From Beaufortia kweichowensis (Eukaryota; Chordata; Actinopteri; Cypriniformes; Gastromyzontidae): a stretch of DNA of 64,000 bases. The stretch is taken from the NCBI GenBank assembly GCA_019155185.1, contig CM032802.1, positions 4,192,501-4,256,500 on the forward strand, in the 5' to 3' direction. Positions 1 to 13,115 of the stretch are shown here, one piece after another (the stretch's first letter is position 1; each line of letters starts with the position of its first letter). The notes below the pieces were generated by a model. It did no database searches. It saw only the letters and a list, made by a program, of their open reading frames with translations, and had not been told where the DNA came from. The translations under genes were made by a program, and so were the position numbers.

Positions 1-1592
1 ATATTGATGGAAAGATCACAAAAATAACTCAAGAACAAATATTTGACAAATTTTCATAAACAAATTTGAAAAAAGAATAAAAATTACTTACAATTAATTA
101 AAAATACTTAATATATTTAAAATATACTTAATATATTTAAAATAAGCATTTAAAATATTTTAAATTTGCGACTATTTGTTCGAATAGTGCATTTTCATGT
201 GTAGGCTTAATATATGCAAATCAGGTTAAAGAAAAAACATGATTTGGCCGATTTATGAACCTTTTTATCTAGTAAGCACCAGTAAAACTTTCACCAGTAA
301 ATTTGGTACTCATGATATTTCTCTGTTAGTAAGGACATTTGGCCCTAACAAATCCAGCTATACCTGTGCACACACACACCTTTGCAGAGTTTTTTTTTGA
401 GGAGGCACACAGGGTTTGGCCCACGTGGGTGTAATTAGTGTCTCTGGCTGCTGTTATTCTAATCGTGCAGATTTATAAGTGCGCCCGTGTACTCTGCACA
501 TCAGCTACCTCTCATATTTCAGATAGTTACGACCTGCATCACTGATTATGATAATCACATGCCACAGCCAGGCCAGAGAGCCGCCATCAGCTTTCCTTTT
601 AACGCGGGAGCGCTCGTGTTTGTGTGTGCGCCATTCTTGTAGAAATTGTGAGCAATGGGGCATACGTCTATGAATAGGAAAAAGATTAAGAAAGCTCGCC
701 AGAGAAATCACATAGGTAACCTTGCACAAGTGAGCGTGAAGTGTTTGCATCTTTGTGCATCTAAGCATGTTTACGGGTTTCCGGTGGTGGTAAGAGGTAG
801 AAAGATTATGCAGACAGATTGTGTTTCCAGACCACTGGTGAGACAGCATCACCCTTCAGAAGAGAATCATGCAGAGATCTTCTCTCTCTCTTTTCAAGGC
901 ATCAGTTGCCCATCATGTCTGTCTCTGACTCTTTACATCTGTCAACGTGACTGATCTTTATGCGTTGTCCATTTTGTTCCCATCTTTATTGCCATCATGC
1001 TCTCTTCTTTCTCCTTTCCACCTTCAATCCAGACCTATCACTCATTATAAGCAGGCGTTTCTCTTACATGTCCTACATCTTTCACTTTTCTCATCTCTAT
1101 AGGCTTTTGTTTTTTTGCATTTTGTTCTTCTTTATCTGTGTCTCTCTCAACATTGATAAAGTCCCATATTTGCTCAAAACATACAGTGTAAGCGAGAAGG
1201 GACAGATAATGTCAAGCTCCAAAACATGACATGTCTTATAAAAACAAATAATAACTTGTATAAGGAACAGATTTAACCTAATAACTATCACTGCACATAT
1301 CAAGCATACACATGAAAATGAACTATTCGAACTGCAATTTTTTAATTTTTAGATATTTAAATATCTAAATATTTAGATATTTTTTTAAATTTGGGTAAAT
1401 AAAAATAATATTAACATGAGCGTAGATTCATATTAGTATACGATTCGAAAAAAGATTCGTATAATCTTTTAGTTTATGTTTATTGTTTATTGTAACAAAT
1501 TTGTCATATTTTTTATCAAGTCTCATTGAGACCTTTCTATCAATATATAGTTTGTCATGATTAGATTAGAATTCAACTATGAAATATTAAAG

Positions 1593-1594
<2 letters not shown>

Positions 1595-1626
<32 letters not shown>
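1595..1626. repeat. (AAT)n microsatellite
   Basis: About ten uninterrupted AAT units. Confidence 0.95.
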
Positions 1627-1628
<2 letters not shown>

Positions 1629-1894
1629 TGTGTTCAACCTGTGGAACGGTGACAGTTAACAGGTTAAATAAACAATGAAATCTTTCTGTCCACCGTAGCT
1701 CTCAAATATAGTCTTGGTTATTCTCAAAATGATTTTAAAATACAGCAAGTTGTGCTCATGATGATGTCACTGGTCTATGTGATGTCATTGGTTCCCATGC
1801 GTTTTGTCCTTGACGTGAATGACAAGCCCTATATATTTATTTAAGTGTGTATTTTTGTGTAGTCGTCCAGAGCAGAGGGATTACGTAGAAGTGT

Positions 1895-2095
1895 CATTAG
1901 TCAAGCGGATGCCACCGACAACTTAATTATGCTCCTTAATTAACATGCAGACCAAATGGAATAGCAGGTGTTTGGTTTCCTCAATTCAATTATCGCTCCT
2001 TAATGCCAGTCGACCTGCATGGCAGGGCAGCACATACAACAATTATGCATCAGGTTTAGAATTGGGACACAGCTGAGTGGCATATCCAAGGACAT
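1895..2095. other. Candidate conserved noncoding element
   Basis: Non-repetitive, mixed-composition stretch with several homeodomain-type words (TTAATTAT, CTTAATTAAC, CAATTAT). GCTCCTTAAT occurs twice, at 1931-1940 and 1995-2004, each after ATTAT or ATTATC. Resembles fish developmental enhancers in texture; no alignment was possible. Confidence 0.3.
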
Positions 2096-3394
2096 TATCA
2101 TATACAAAAGAGGAATAATTTACTACTAGTAACGGCACACACAGACGCCCACAATCATTCCTGGAATATGGAAGCTGTTCTAATGATCTGTGGAAATGAG
2201 ACTGAAATGCACATCATTAGGACAGGAATAAAAACAAAGCGACAATGACGTCACAGATACTGTTAATATCGCAGGCCTACATTTGTGAGAGATTAAGACA
2301 TTCATTAGACCTATATTTAATATTTGTAAATGATGTATTGTAACCTTACCCTTCTTTAAAAATATTCAGGGTAAGATCAACATTAATTGTATTTTTCTTA
2401 TACTTGATGTTTTGAAAAACACTTTGCAATCTGGCCCTGAAAACCAACACCTGAGACGAGAATATTCAACTAAAGTTATGTGGAATATCCATTTCTGTAT
2501 TGTATATACACATATAGTAAAATATACTGTGCTTATTTATCCAAATTGTTTACTACTTGTGATGCCAGCCTCTCTGGTCCTGCTGGCCAGTATGTGAATG
2601 CATTGGATTTTACTGGCACTGAATGCACACCCACATCTATTTTTGTTTTACACAGACCCTGTGAGACCAGCAAGTATAATTTAATTAAGAAAAAGCACTT
2701 AAAGAATGAAGAATATTATACATTTTTACCTTACTTTTCCCTGAAATCTAATTATAATGTAAAATAATGTAAAATTTGTTTATTTTCCATCCACCCTCTG
2801 AGCTTTATAATTAAACAGACATGTTTATAAAAATGCCCTCTTTGAATGTGAAACTCTCACATACGGGTTTGCTAGTTTGTTGTTGAGTCAAATGTGTCAC
2901 ATGTGTCTTCAGAGGCATTCATGTCTCTCATAAGAGCCATTTCAGTGCAAAGCCTGCGTTACATTGTGATGGGTTTAGCAGCTCAAACTATTGAGATCAG
3001 ACTGTCCTGCCAAACTACACTGGCTCTGGTCCATAAGACTAAAGGCAGAGATAAGGTGCAGCCTCCTCTTGCAAAAATCTCATGATCTAAATTCATTCTG
3101 GACGGTGAAATAGATTACAATGAGGCAGTATCACTCGATGCATAATCTTGTTTTGGGTCATAATTATGGTGACGGTGACGTAAAGATTTTTTCTAATAAA
3201 ATGTCTTAAAAGTTTTCTCTTTTCTGACAGACACAACCAGTTTTGTCTAGCGTGCTATGACGAAGCTATAATGACATACAATAGTATACACAACAATAAT
3301 AAGAGCACTGGATAATATAAAGCATAAGAAAAGCATGTTATATTGTTCATTTGTGGGCAAGTGTATACATAATACACCAAAAAAAATACACCAG

Positions 3395-3560
3395 CATCAC
3401 AGAAAAAAATGAATTTATTAAGTAAGAAACTTGAGTATTTTTGTCTTATAAATATCAAGATATCAAGTTTATTTTTCTCACCCCATTGGCAGAAATTTTT
3501 CCTTATTTTAAACCTAAACCTTTTTTTTAGAAAAAGTTAATATCTTGGCTCATGCAGTGT
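3395..3560. repeat. Possible MITE fragment with CCCATTGGCAGAAATTTTTCC
   Basis: The segment TTGTCTTATAAATATCAAGA, CACCCCATTGGCAGAAATTT and TTCCTTATTTTAAACCTAAA resembles a fish repeat that includes CCCATTGGCAGATTTTTT and runs of TTATTTTAAG. No clear termini; low confidence. Confidence 0.35.
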
Positions 3561-4140
3561 AACAAACACCATATAAATCTTTTTTAAGATAGTTATAATT
3601 CAATGAATATTCCGATTATGAAATTTCCAACTGATTTTTGAATTAAGAAAATGAGGGAAATCAATGGACTGTCCTTTACAAACATCACAGAACAACTCTC
3701 TGCATGACTTTTAATGGGTTACATGCAAGAGCAGTAATGGCTTTTAAAAGCAGGGTAAAGACAAAGAGACTCTTAATGAAGGGCAATCTTGCTTAAAAAG
3801 GAGAAAAAAGAGTAAAAAGAAAAGGTTAAGATGAGATCATGTTTGACCAAAGTAATGCAACACTGGGTTATGCCGCAGTTGCCCTCACACAGACTTGTCT
3901 ATGGGTGTCGGTATCAAAGTTAATCAATTGCTATCAATAATGAAAGAGGGTCCAGACCTCAGCCGATATTCATTGGGACTGTCAATTAACTGTGTGCTGG
4001 TAGAAAAATAATACTCAACTGGATCTGCCAATGTCTTTTAGCTCTCATTAGCAAACCGTAATGAATTATGTATGCCCGCCTTTTAAATCAATTATAAATT
4101 AAAACCAGCAATGGAAACAGCAGGTAACAGGAATCAAAAG

Positions 4141-4169
4141 GGGAGAGAGAAAGAGAGAGGGAGAGAGAG

Positions 4170-4234
<65 letters not shown>
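4141..4234. repeat. (GA)n microsatellite
   Basis: About 94 bases of GA/GAGG purine run, impure for its first 30 bases and then pure GA to 4233. It lies just downstream of a mixed-composition stretch at 3925-4085. Confidence 0.95.
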
Positions 4235-4235
<1 letters not shown>

Positions 4236-4346
4236 ACAATGAACATTTTTTTAGCTTTTTAAATCACACATAAGGCTTTCATTATCACACATTGCAGGCC
4301 CTGTATGACCTTTCCACAAATGTGCCTTGTAAAATGTCCTGTATAT

Positions 4347-4879
4347 GGGCAATTCCAGCATTATAGATGTGACATTTTCAGTCAAAACTTGAAATATAAA
4401 TTCTGTACTTATTATCAATATATTAAACCATTGTTTAATATTTTAGTAAACCCCTGCTGACAGTCAAAAATAAATCTAAATCTAATAAATGCAAATAAAT
4501 CTATGCATGATGTTATGGATGTGACAAGAAAAAAGAATACACATTTTTGAGAGGCAACACACTATGTATGATTTCAGTGAATTAAAATGCACAAACCGGA
4601 AGCAATAATACCCAACAAATAAAGAAGAGATGAATCTTTAAAGATAAATTTTCATGTGTTCATTTATGAGGAATATGAACGATTATGAATGTGACAACTC
4701 TGAAAACAGCACTTTACCTGACTATGAAAAAAATGGTTTAAACATAAAAAAAAAATGCTTCAAAAACTTTGAGAGAGACCTCACATGAGTATTTAAACCA
4801 TCAAATATTGACGTGTGAGCTTTCAGTATGGTGTAAACCCTTTTTTCATGGTAAGGTTTACATTTGCAAGAAATTGTCC
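4347..4879 (+). mobile_element. Dispersed TIR element, copy 1 (family A)
   Basis: First of four copies of one repeat family in the window. It starts GGGCAATTCCA and ends in a decayed complement AAATTGTCC. Shared blocks with the other copies include GATGTGACATTTTCAGTC near the start, AAACCGGAAGCAATAATACC in the middle and CTTTGAGAGAGACCTCACA towards the end. The motif TTATRGATGTGACA recurs three times in the same direction (4361, about 4512 and 4684). There is no transposase reading frame, so it is a non-autonomous element. Superfamily not assigned. Confidence 0.75.
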
Positions 4880-6218
4880 ATATTTAGAATATATAGCTGT
4901 ATATATTACACAGGATACAATTTAACAATAAACCAAAAATACTGTTCAATGTTGAATAAATTTATAAGACAAGTTTATCAGAGAATGACTTTTCAGTAAC
5001 ACTAGTGTAAGTCTGTTTCTCACACAAAGCTATTTTATGGCTTTAAAATCACGTGCATCCAAAAATCCTTATGATTTGGATATGCTGTACCTTCTTTGAT
5101 GGAGTTTGACAGCTCCTGACCCCTGCACATTTTTATTACCTAAAAACCTAAATGAAGCTTCTTTAAAAGATCGTCTTTAGTGTTTCACAGAACAAAATGA
5201 TTTTTGGACCTGGAGTCACACAAGATTAATGTCATTTTTGTGTAAATTATTTCTTATGACCAGCACTTGTTAAAATGGCACTAACAGCCAGAACAATCTG
5301 CAGATGCCATACAAGACTGGGCAGCAGCGAGTCTAAAAATAGCTCATACGGTCCTACTGTATTCACGTTTCCTTCTCTTCCTCCCTGTCGCTTGCTGTGA
5401 GTCATGCGTTCCCTCATTGGCCCGCTCCTGTGCTTTAGGGACCACTATCATTTATTAAAATCGGCTGTAGGTTGCCACATCGGTACCTGGTGCTTTGGTG
5501 GCATGAAATTACCCAGGCGGTGACTCGACATGACGCCAAAGGATAACACAGGCCAATAAACTCAGGGCGAGTGAAGTCTGGGAGAAAAAAATGTAAGCAA
5601 GAAAAATAAAACAATAAAAGATCTGTAGGGAACACATGTCCACTGCTTTCTCTCTTTTGATGTTTCAGCACTTCTTCATAAGCCAGTTTTTTTCTGTCCT
5701 TCTTGTTTCAGTGTTGTTTTTTTGTGTTGCTGTTTACCACAGTGTTACAGGCCTGGTATGTAATACTTCTAATATAATGGCTATTGTGTTGATTTTGCAT
5801 GGTTGACAGTTCTGTGTCTGTGCGGCGGAAGTGAAGGCGTGAAGTGAGCATTACAGGATTAAAATTCAAATTGTGTTTATCTCACCGACCAGAGAGAGAG
5901 AAGGAGAAATCAAGAGAGAGAATAGGAGAGGAATGGTGGGTCTACATGGCACGGGGACAACAAACACTGGAAGCATTAAAACATAGTATAACCACAGAGG
6001 GTTTTGTCCACCCGGAGACACTTTGTCCTCGTTTCGGGTGATTTTCTTTTTCTCTTATACAGTCAGCAAATGAAATCGTATTTGTAGGCCATTTTACTTT
6101 TGTACTGTATTTACATTATGTGTGAAGTAAATAGGCATTCTAAAAAGAAAATTAGGGTGGGACTTGATATATGATTAAAAATGTGTGACACGGGTATAAT
6201 AACATACAGTGAAACATA
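4880..6218. other. Spacer between two inverted family A copies
   Basis: No exon recognised. The middle part, 5335-5545, is of mixed composition with TGAGTCATGCGTTCCCTCAT and ATCATTTATTAAAATCGGCT and could be a conserved noncoding element. A GAGAGAGA-rich patch lies at 5890-5930. Confidence 0.6.
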
Positions 6219-6638
6219 TGAGAAATTTCATACAAATGTTAAGTTTTTACCAAAGGTTTTTACCATACTAATAGCTCAGATGTCAATATTTGGTGATTTT
6301 AAATACCCATGTGAGGTCATTCCCAAAGTTTTTGAAGCATTTGTTTATGTTCAAAGAATATTTTTTCATAGTTTTTCATTCTGTTTTTGTAATTGTCACA
6401 TTCATAACAGTCAATATTCCTCATAAATGAGCACATGAAAATGAAAACAAAATAACTATTTTATGTTTTTTAAAGTCATTACTTTTTAATTTGTGGCAAA
6501 TAATTGTTTCTGGTTTGTGCATTTTTTTAATGTATACAGTATAACTTGTGCATAGACTGATTTATGATGTCTAAATACACTCTGTAAGAATTTCAAGTTT
6601 GGACTGAAAATGTCACATCTATAACGTTGGAATTGCCC
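6219..6638 (-). mobile_element. Dispersed TIR element, copy 2 (family A), inverted
   Basis: Same family as the element at 4347-4879 but in the opposite orientation, with the terminus GGAATTGCCC at 6629-6638. It retains the region near TATTTGGTGATTTTAAATACC, the motif TGTCACATTCATAACAG and the terminal TGTCACATCTATAAC. The central block with the AAACCGGAAGC segment is missing, so the copy is internally deleted. It forms an inverted pair with copy 1, with about 1.3 kb between them. Confidence 0.72.
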
Positions 6639-7285
6639 TGATATTAAAGGTCAATTTTGATTTCTCTAGAAATAACTCTCACAAGTACAGTGAAAGAGTT
6701 TGTATGAACATCTCTCTATCTAAGCCTATCACTCAAAGTATTAATCGACTGTACATGTATCCCAACGCAGCCAACTCAGCAGGACCCACCAGACATCAGA
6801 CCGCCTCATACCAAAGCCCTTGTCGGAGCGTCCTGCGTCAATGCTTCTATGTGCGTGTATGTGCGTTAATATCCGTGGGAGTGTTCGCCAACCACAACCC
6901 TGTCTAATATCATTACCAGGCATGCAGCTCCAATATAACCCCACTACAGAGACATAAAAGACCTCAATCAATTCAGGTCTAGACGTTACGGACCAATCAA
7001 TAAACACATAACATCAGAAATAAAATGGAAAGCTCAAAGAATAGCTTCAGGCCTAACACAAGGAGACCAAAAGAGAGAAGGGGAAAATCAAGGGGGACAT
7101 GGAGTCTGAAAAGTGACTGCTTATGAAACAAAAGTTGGGGATCTAACTAAGCATCAGACATTTTCACTTTCAGAACAGATAAATATTATTCACTTACTTT
7201 TCTTTCACTTGATTTCTTTCTTATGTGAACATAAAAGATTTTATAATAATGTACTAACTGCTCATTTCTTTGCAATTAATAAATG

Positions 7286-7872
7286 GGGACAGGAGTTTTC
7301 AAGCTTTAGAAAGGACACAAAAGTACCATAAAAGTATAATAAAAGTAGTCCACATGACAACTGCAATATATCCCAAGTCTTCTGAAACAGTATGATAGCT
7401 TTGCGGGAGAAGTGGACTAAAATTAAAGTCATTATTCACTGATAATCTTCAAATTCAGTGAGCTGTGAAGTCCGCCGGGACCGTTCACATTTGAACTTCA
7501 GAATTGGCTCACTTCAATCTGGGAACTGAATAAAGCAAATAATTGAAAAGATTTGAACCAAAGGAATGATTTTTTAACAAACCAGACTTTGCTCCTTTTT
7601 TCATAAAGTCACAAAAACGCACAGGAGAGCTAGAATGAACTGGAATATATTGCACATATGGTCATACGTCAAATGGATCACCTTTATGCTCATTTAATGG
7701 TGCTTTTGTGTCCTTTTTGATACTTAAAAACTTTAGTCCTTATTAATGGTAAATGCATAAATAACCCAACTAGTAATAAGTCTCCTATGTTTCGCAGCAG
7801 TAAGTGTGGAACAATATGAGAGTCAGTAAATCATTAAAGAAAATTTCATTTTTGGGTGAACTACTCCTTTAA
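7286..7872. mobile_element. Fold-back element ending GGGTGAACTACTCCTTTAA
   Basis: AAGGACACAAAAG at 7311-7323 pairs perfectly with CTTTTGTGTCCTT at 7703-7715, with imperfect pairing on both sides. The right end TTTTTGGGTGAACTACTCC plus TTTAA is the terminus common to this fish repeat class. The left terminus is not visible, so the start is approximate and that end is probably lost. Confidence 0.6.
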
Positions 7873-8163
7873 TAAACACACACCTGTGGGCTCTCCACAC
7901 GCACAATAAAACTTGAATCAAGTGCAACAGAGTGTCGCCTGATTATCTGCTCACTCTGTGGGATTATATTTGACACATTATGCTGATAAACTTCCTGTCC
8001 CTCCACACAGACATGAGAGTCAGGTAATGCATCAAACAGAGAGACACAGCTGATTACACACAGGTCCTCTGAAGACACTTGTATCCACAGATGCAAACTA
8101 ATGAGAACATCTTTTCATTACCTTCCTGACCCCAATCAGACTCAGACTGCTCATCCTCATTAA

Positions 8164-8450
8164 TAAACTAAACACACAAGCATACATGCGCACACACACG
8201 TTAAGTCTCTAGAAATTGTGAGGACTCTTCACAGACATAATGACTTTAATATTGTGCAAACTGTATATTGCAACCTGTAACCCTCACCCTACCCCTAAAC
8301 CTAACCCTTACACAAACCACTTTCAGTATGTTTAATATGTTTAATAATGAATGCGTTATTTAATAATATAAAACCACTTTTACCATCATTGTGGGAAATT
8401 TGTACAGAACCCACAATGTACAGAAACAACACACACACACCTAAACTTAA
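8164..8450. repeat. Fish repeat with CCCTACCCCTAAACCTAACCC core
   Basis: Contains GTGAGGACTCTTCACAGACA, ACTGTATATTGCAACCTGTA and CCTACCCCTAAACCTAACCC, then ends in a CA run. I recognise this as one arm of a dispersed fish repeat that is usually bounded by CA microsatellites. The core is not telomeric: the vertebrate telomere unit is CCCTAA in pure tandem, which is not the case here. Confidence 0.55.
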
Positions 8451-8652
8451 CCCAAATCCATGCTTTAACATTAACAGATTTTGTATTGCATTTTTACAAT
8501 AAAAAAAAAGACATCCCTAAAGGAAGGATTTTGATCAAATTTGTCAGGTTTTGCTCACTTTGGGTACAAATTTGTTAAATTTCTTAGTTAAATTAGTACA
8601 CACATACAGATGCAATGTGTCCCTAACTTTCACTGCAGCTTCAATGACTCTA

Positions 8653-8755
8653 TTAAAGGACTATTTCATCTAAAAGTGAAGTACCTGTCATCATTTACAA
8701 CCCTCATGTTGTTCCAACCCTATAAAACTCTTTCACTTCTGTGGAAAACAACATG
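8653..8755. mobile_element. Left half of a TTAAAGGG-type palindromic MITE
   Basis: Reads TTAAAGGACTATTTCATC, then GTCATCATTTACAACCCTCA and TGTTGTTCCAACCCTATAA, which match the left arm of the fold-back family at 38266 and 46182. No right arm follows; this is a fragment. Confidence 0.6.
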
Positions 8756-11700
8756 TAAACAGTAAACAGTACATAAGCATCTAGTAAATAGGAAATGTCA
8801 AATTAAATAAGATCTCTTATAATCTCTCACAGTATTCTGAATAAATCTGTATGAAGTTGTCTTGCATCATTCTTAAAATTTATATGGACCCTCTAAAATC
8901 TTGGCCCATTACAATTCTGCAAAATCATCCAGAATCAATAGTTGATCCCATGCTACACATGTGCAGAAGATATTCGAGAACTAGAGAAAAAGATTTTCTA
9001 TAATAAACAATTTAACAATGACTTTCCACTGAAGAAAATGTCAAATTGGCCACAACCGGTGATTCAACAATGACGTTTTTGTGGGAGGATAAAATGTTCC
9101 TTTAATAACAATATCCAGAGTAAACAGAATAATTACCCTGCATTATGCAGTTTAGAGAGAGACTACATGACATTTTATCATTGCTTGATTACAGAAAAAA
9201 TAATCTCAGTGAGTTGTCCGACTTAAGGCTGCTGTTACATACGCACACACAACACACAGAGCCGTGTATGTGGTCAAACACAACTTGTACTATTACACCG
9301 CTGCACACTCAGCACTCAGTCAAGCACTGCAGATTTTACGACCATATGGCGTATCTCTGCGGCACACAGAAGTGCTGGCCTTTTCAGTCTCACGTCTACA
9401 TCTGCATTCCCTCAGCTATAATGCCTTTACCATGATGAGTGGAGGCAATTTATTATGTTAATGGCTGTGAAAAAACAAGAGTGTGTGCTGCCCCCTACAG
9501 GTGTGGAGGGAACAGAATTATTATGTATTAATCATTAAACATGATGGATGAATAATGTAAAATCAACTGGGTATTTTTAATCTTACACAACAAATATTTT
9601 CAAGCTATAGTATATGAAGCATAACACTTCAGTTTTTCAGACACATCAAACAAGTATTTTATATAATCAAACTTCACTAATTTAAATCTCCAAGAGCCAG
9701 ATGAAAGAGAAAAACACCCCAAAACAGATAGCCGAGATTATTCAAACACAAAAATTGCTATTTACAGCCAAAGCCTTTTAGCAGGCATTAAAATACACTA
9801 ATATCTCAGGTTGAATGAGAACACGCTTGAGGAAACACCCGGGTGGGGAGCACTTAAGATGATGATAATTCACTCGATTATAACAGTGTATAATGAGTGG
9901 GATTAATCCTCTGTAGACTTCTCGTCTGGCTACCATTTCCCTTTATTTTCTACCAGCACAATGAAGAACATAATCCACCTTCCCTCGCAGGTTTCTTAAA
10001 AGGCATTTTATTGTGGAGTGATAAATATAAAAGATTAACGGGCTGAATAGAGTGATTTTACACATGGAGAAATTAGAAAAATTAAGAGCATTTTTTAAAG
10101 GATCATTCCAGAGAGAAAATACTGAAGCTTAGTTAATAAAAATATCATAACATAATCATCTTCAAAAAACATCAGCTTTTAACATCAGTTGTGGAAAAAA
10201 TGATTATACTCACCTCTCTGTGAAGTTTTGGAGGACTGTGAGCAGGTTTGCCAGCATATTCACCGCTTTCTTCTTTTCTAATGCCAACGGTTAATATTCT
10301 GCCTGAAAGAGAAACGTTTAAGATTATATGCAACAACTACATTGAAGGTAAAAAAAAACATGAGGAATTAAATTGCTCCTTGTAAAATTGTCTTATCACC
10401 TCCCAGGGTCACCCATGGCATATTATGGGACCGTAGTGCTGAGTATGTAATGTTTAAACTCCTTATTTCAGTCGGTATAATTATATTCAGTGACAATTTT
10501 ATGGTGGTGTCCTAATCAATAATTCAAGGACTTGTTTTATGAGCATACATAATGTGATAACAACAAGAATTCATTATGAAACTGCAATAACCACAAGTAG
10601 TATAAGCTGCAATTAAAATTTAAAATGTATATTAGAAAACAAAATGAGGTCAGTATACCGGAATGGTTTTCTAAAATATCTTGCACTTTGTATTTGTATG
10701 ACTATTCTATGGACATGGAAACAAATTGTAAAACACACAGTGGGTGAACGTGCATCCTTGCTAGTCCTGGTACAACATTACTGGCAGCCAATCAGATTTT
10801 AGGATTTTTAGGGGTTCTGTTAGAGAATTGTATACCACTCTTGTTTCAGTTACAGTTATGATTCGGGATTTGGTTAACACTATTTCTTGAACAACATTGG
10901 TGTTACAGGACCAAAAAGAAGTCATGTAACTAAATAATATTTATAATTTATATTTATATAATACTAATTAATATATAGAAAAGTGCACTTGTACTTATCT
11001 TTAAAATAAATAAATGCCACTTACTTTGATAAAGTAGTTATCTAATAGTGACAACACTTAAGCATGGGTCAGGTGTCCAAATACTTTTTGAAAATAGATC
11101 ATGCATTGTAAGGGCGGTAAAAACAAACAAAAAAAAAAAACAATCGAGCATCAGATGATAAAAACTACTACAGACAGGGAAACATATGGTCAAGGAATAT
11201 TAAATAAATTTTTCTACACCTTCACTGATCCGTGAGTTTATGGTCAAACTAACACACACACACAGAGTACACAAGGGTCATCTCTCATCAAGCCAAGTCT
11301 TTGATAAATGTTCTGTATGCGTGTGATGTGAGCGCGTGTTCACTAGTGTGAAACAGATGGCATTCTCGGTCTTTTCTCTGTTCTTGCTAAGCCCTGTGGT
11401 TTCCCTGGACGTCAAATAACAGGTGTTCATCTCCTGCTTTACAGAACGGTGAGAATACATTTATCTCAGCTTCTGCTGAAACACACATACCTTCACAAAA
11501 TGCACAAAAGCTCTACATTTACAAACATTATCCTCTCGTCTGTGTGTGTGCTATACTTAATGTGCGTTTTACCACCTCATAAAGCAAGGAATTATTCTCT
11601 ACCTGTAAACCACCTTTCATGTTCTGTATCACATCTATAAACTAGTTTAATAAATGTGATGCTTTTACAATAGCAAAAGACACACTTTTCCATTATGCCC

Positions 11701-12861
11701 GACAGATTTACTACACTTTGCTTTAAATGCTATCATGCAGGCAAAGCATTCTGGGTAATTACAGAACGGTTAAGGCAGTCTCATAATTGTTTTGCTCTCC
11801 TTTTATCACTTGAGTCACAGTGTTTTCATGGACAAATGAGGACAGAAAGAGGATGTATGTATGCTTAGTGAAAGAATCAGAGAGAAAGATACTCTGCATC
11901 ATTCATTAAGTGCAGTTATAAAGGCATGCCATAATCCATTACCCTGCTAAACTTGGATCACTGACTCCACATTTGGTTGTTTCGTGTGTGTGCGTGTAAT
12001 GTGTGCGCACTCTGTGTGTCTGAAGGCCAAAGTGCCTCTATCCATCTTAAGCTGACAGAAAGACGAGTGAAATATTGATTTTACTGTTCACACTCTAGTG
12101 AAGTACAGATAAGCAGGCAAATCTGCTGAATGTAGCACAGAAGCAACACAACACACAGGTGCACAACACAATGTCACACAACTGAACATTTTCGGCTCTC
12201 ACTGAGCAACATCCAGTATAGACATCCATCCACTTTTAGGTCCTTCAACCCCCTGTGCAAAAACCCAAAATAATTTAATTCATCGCAGTTATATTCTCCA
12301 CAGAGGCTATTTCAATAAATGTGGTAAAACCATTTGCAATGAAAAGGTAATGATAATATTTTTCACATTCTCCTCCCGACTGCCCTAGGCATACGGCTGA
12401 ATGGCATCACACAGCATTACCAACACCATTTATCTCACCTGCACACTCATTATTACACACACATTTACAAAAGTTTACTTCTTACTTTTTAAACTTATGG
12501 GCGAAGAGAATGACATGAACCAGATTCAAGTTAGACAGCCATTAAAACATCTCTTAAACACACTTCTTCATGATGTTAATATATGACACATGTATGAATG
12601 TCAACAACAAGCAAACCTCTTCACAAAAATAACTTTATGGTTTAAAATGATAGCGGTAAACATAAAATGCATTTGGACACTTCATTGTCGGATGTTAATG
12701 TCTAGAGTAAACGTGATGAACCTTGGTCACTATGGAAGGACAATCAATGCAAACTCAAGTGGACACTGACCTTATTTATCAGAATAAGAAATTTATAAGA
12801 ACATAGTTCTGTGAAGTGATCTAAATAAAATTTATATATTCACAACTGTACAAAGTTAATA
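8756..12861. other. Gene desert block
   Basis: Nothing coding recognised. Includes the enhancer-like stretch at 9868-10060 and AT-rich sequence at 10920-10990. TACAGAACGGT occurs at 11441 and again at 11761, which I take as coincidence. Confidence 0.6.
9868..10060. other. Candidate conserved noncoding element
   Basis: Contains GATTATAACAGTGTATAATG, GAGTGGGATTAATCCTCTGT (with the bicoid/Otx-type TAATCC core) and TTATTGTGGAGTGATAAATA. No repeat signature and no coding frame; enhancer-like texture only. Confidence 0.3.
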
Positions 12862-13115
12862 GGGCGCGTTTCCATTACAAATTTGAACAAAACTTTTGTG
12901 CTATTTTCTAAATGTCGATAAAAACTATTGCGAAATGACGTTTCCATTAACTATATTATGCGACTAAAACACATTTCTTGCGATACATCATTCCAAAAAC
13001 AACAGATATAGGCAGGTTTACTAATATCCAGCTAACGCACTCGCAATTATTGTTTTAAATCGCAATCAATTCGCAATTTTAATTTGCGCATTTTAAAGGG
13101 TAATGAAAACGTGCC
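12862..13115. mobile_element. Short TIR element (MITE) with GGCGCGTTTCCATTAC ends
   Basis: The left end reads GGGCGCGTTTCCATTAC and the right end GTAATGAAAACGTGCC, which are inverted complements with a few mismatches. The body is about 250 bases long, rich in TCGCAATT-like words, and has no coding capacity. Sequences with this kind of 'fraction of cells in rapid fixed-end form' are typical of small non-autonomous DNA elements in fish, but the family name is not assigned. Confidence 0.6.

Larger units (their letters stand above)
1..4140. other. Gene desert, leftmost block
   Basis: No exon recognised. Holds AT-rich sequence (1-190 and 1320-1560 extremely so, with the palindrome-like run around ATTTAGATATTTAAATATCT at about 1350), the AAT array at 1595, the enhancer-like stretch at 1895-2095 and the MITE-like segment at 3395. 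Short open frames here have no domain or splice support. Confidence 0.7.

Noticed and set aside
6181..6426. Similar short peptides at 6181-6426, 18688-18870 and 52903-53085 that suggest a gene family
   Set aside because: They come from the shared DNA of family A repeat copies; frames are broken differently in each and have no domain.
8281..8310. Telomere-like CCCTAA words
   Set aside because: Only a few irregular units inside a known type of dispersed fish repeat.
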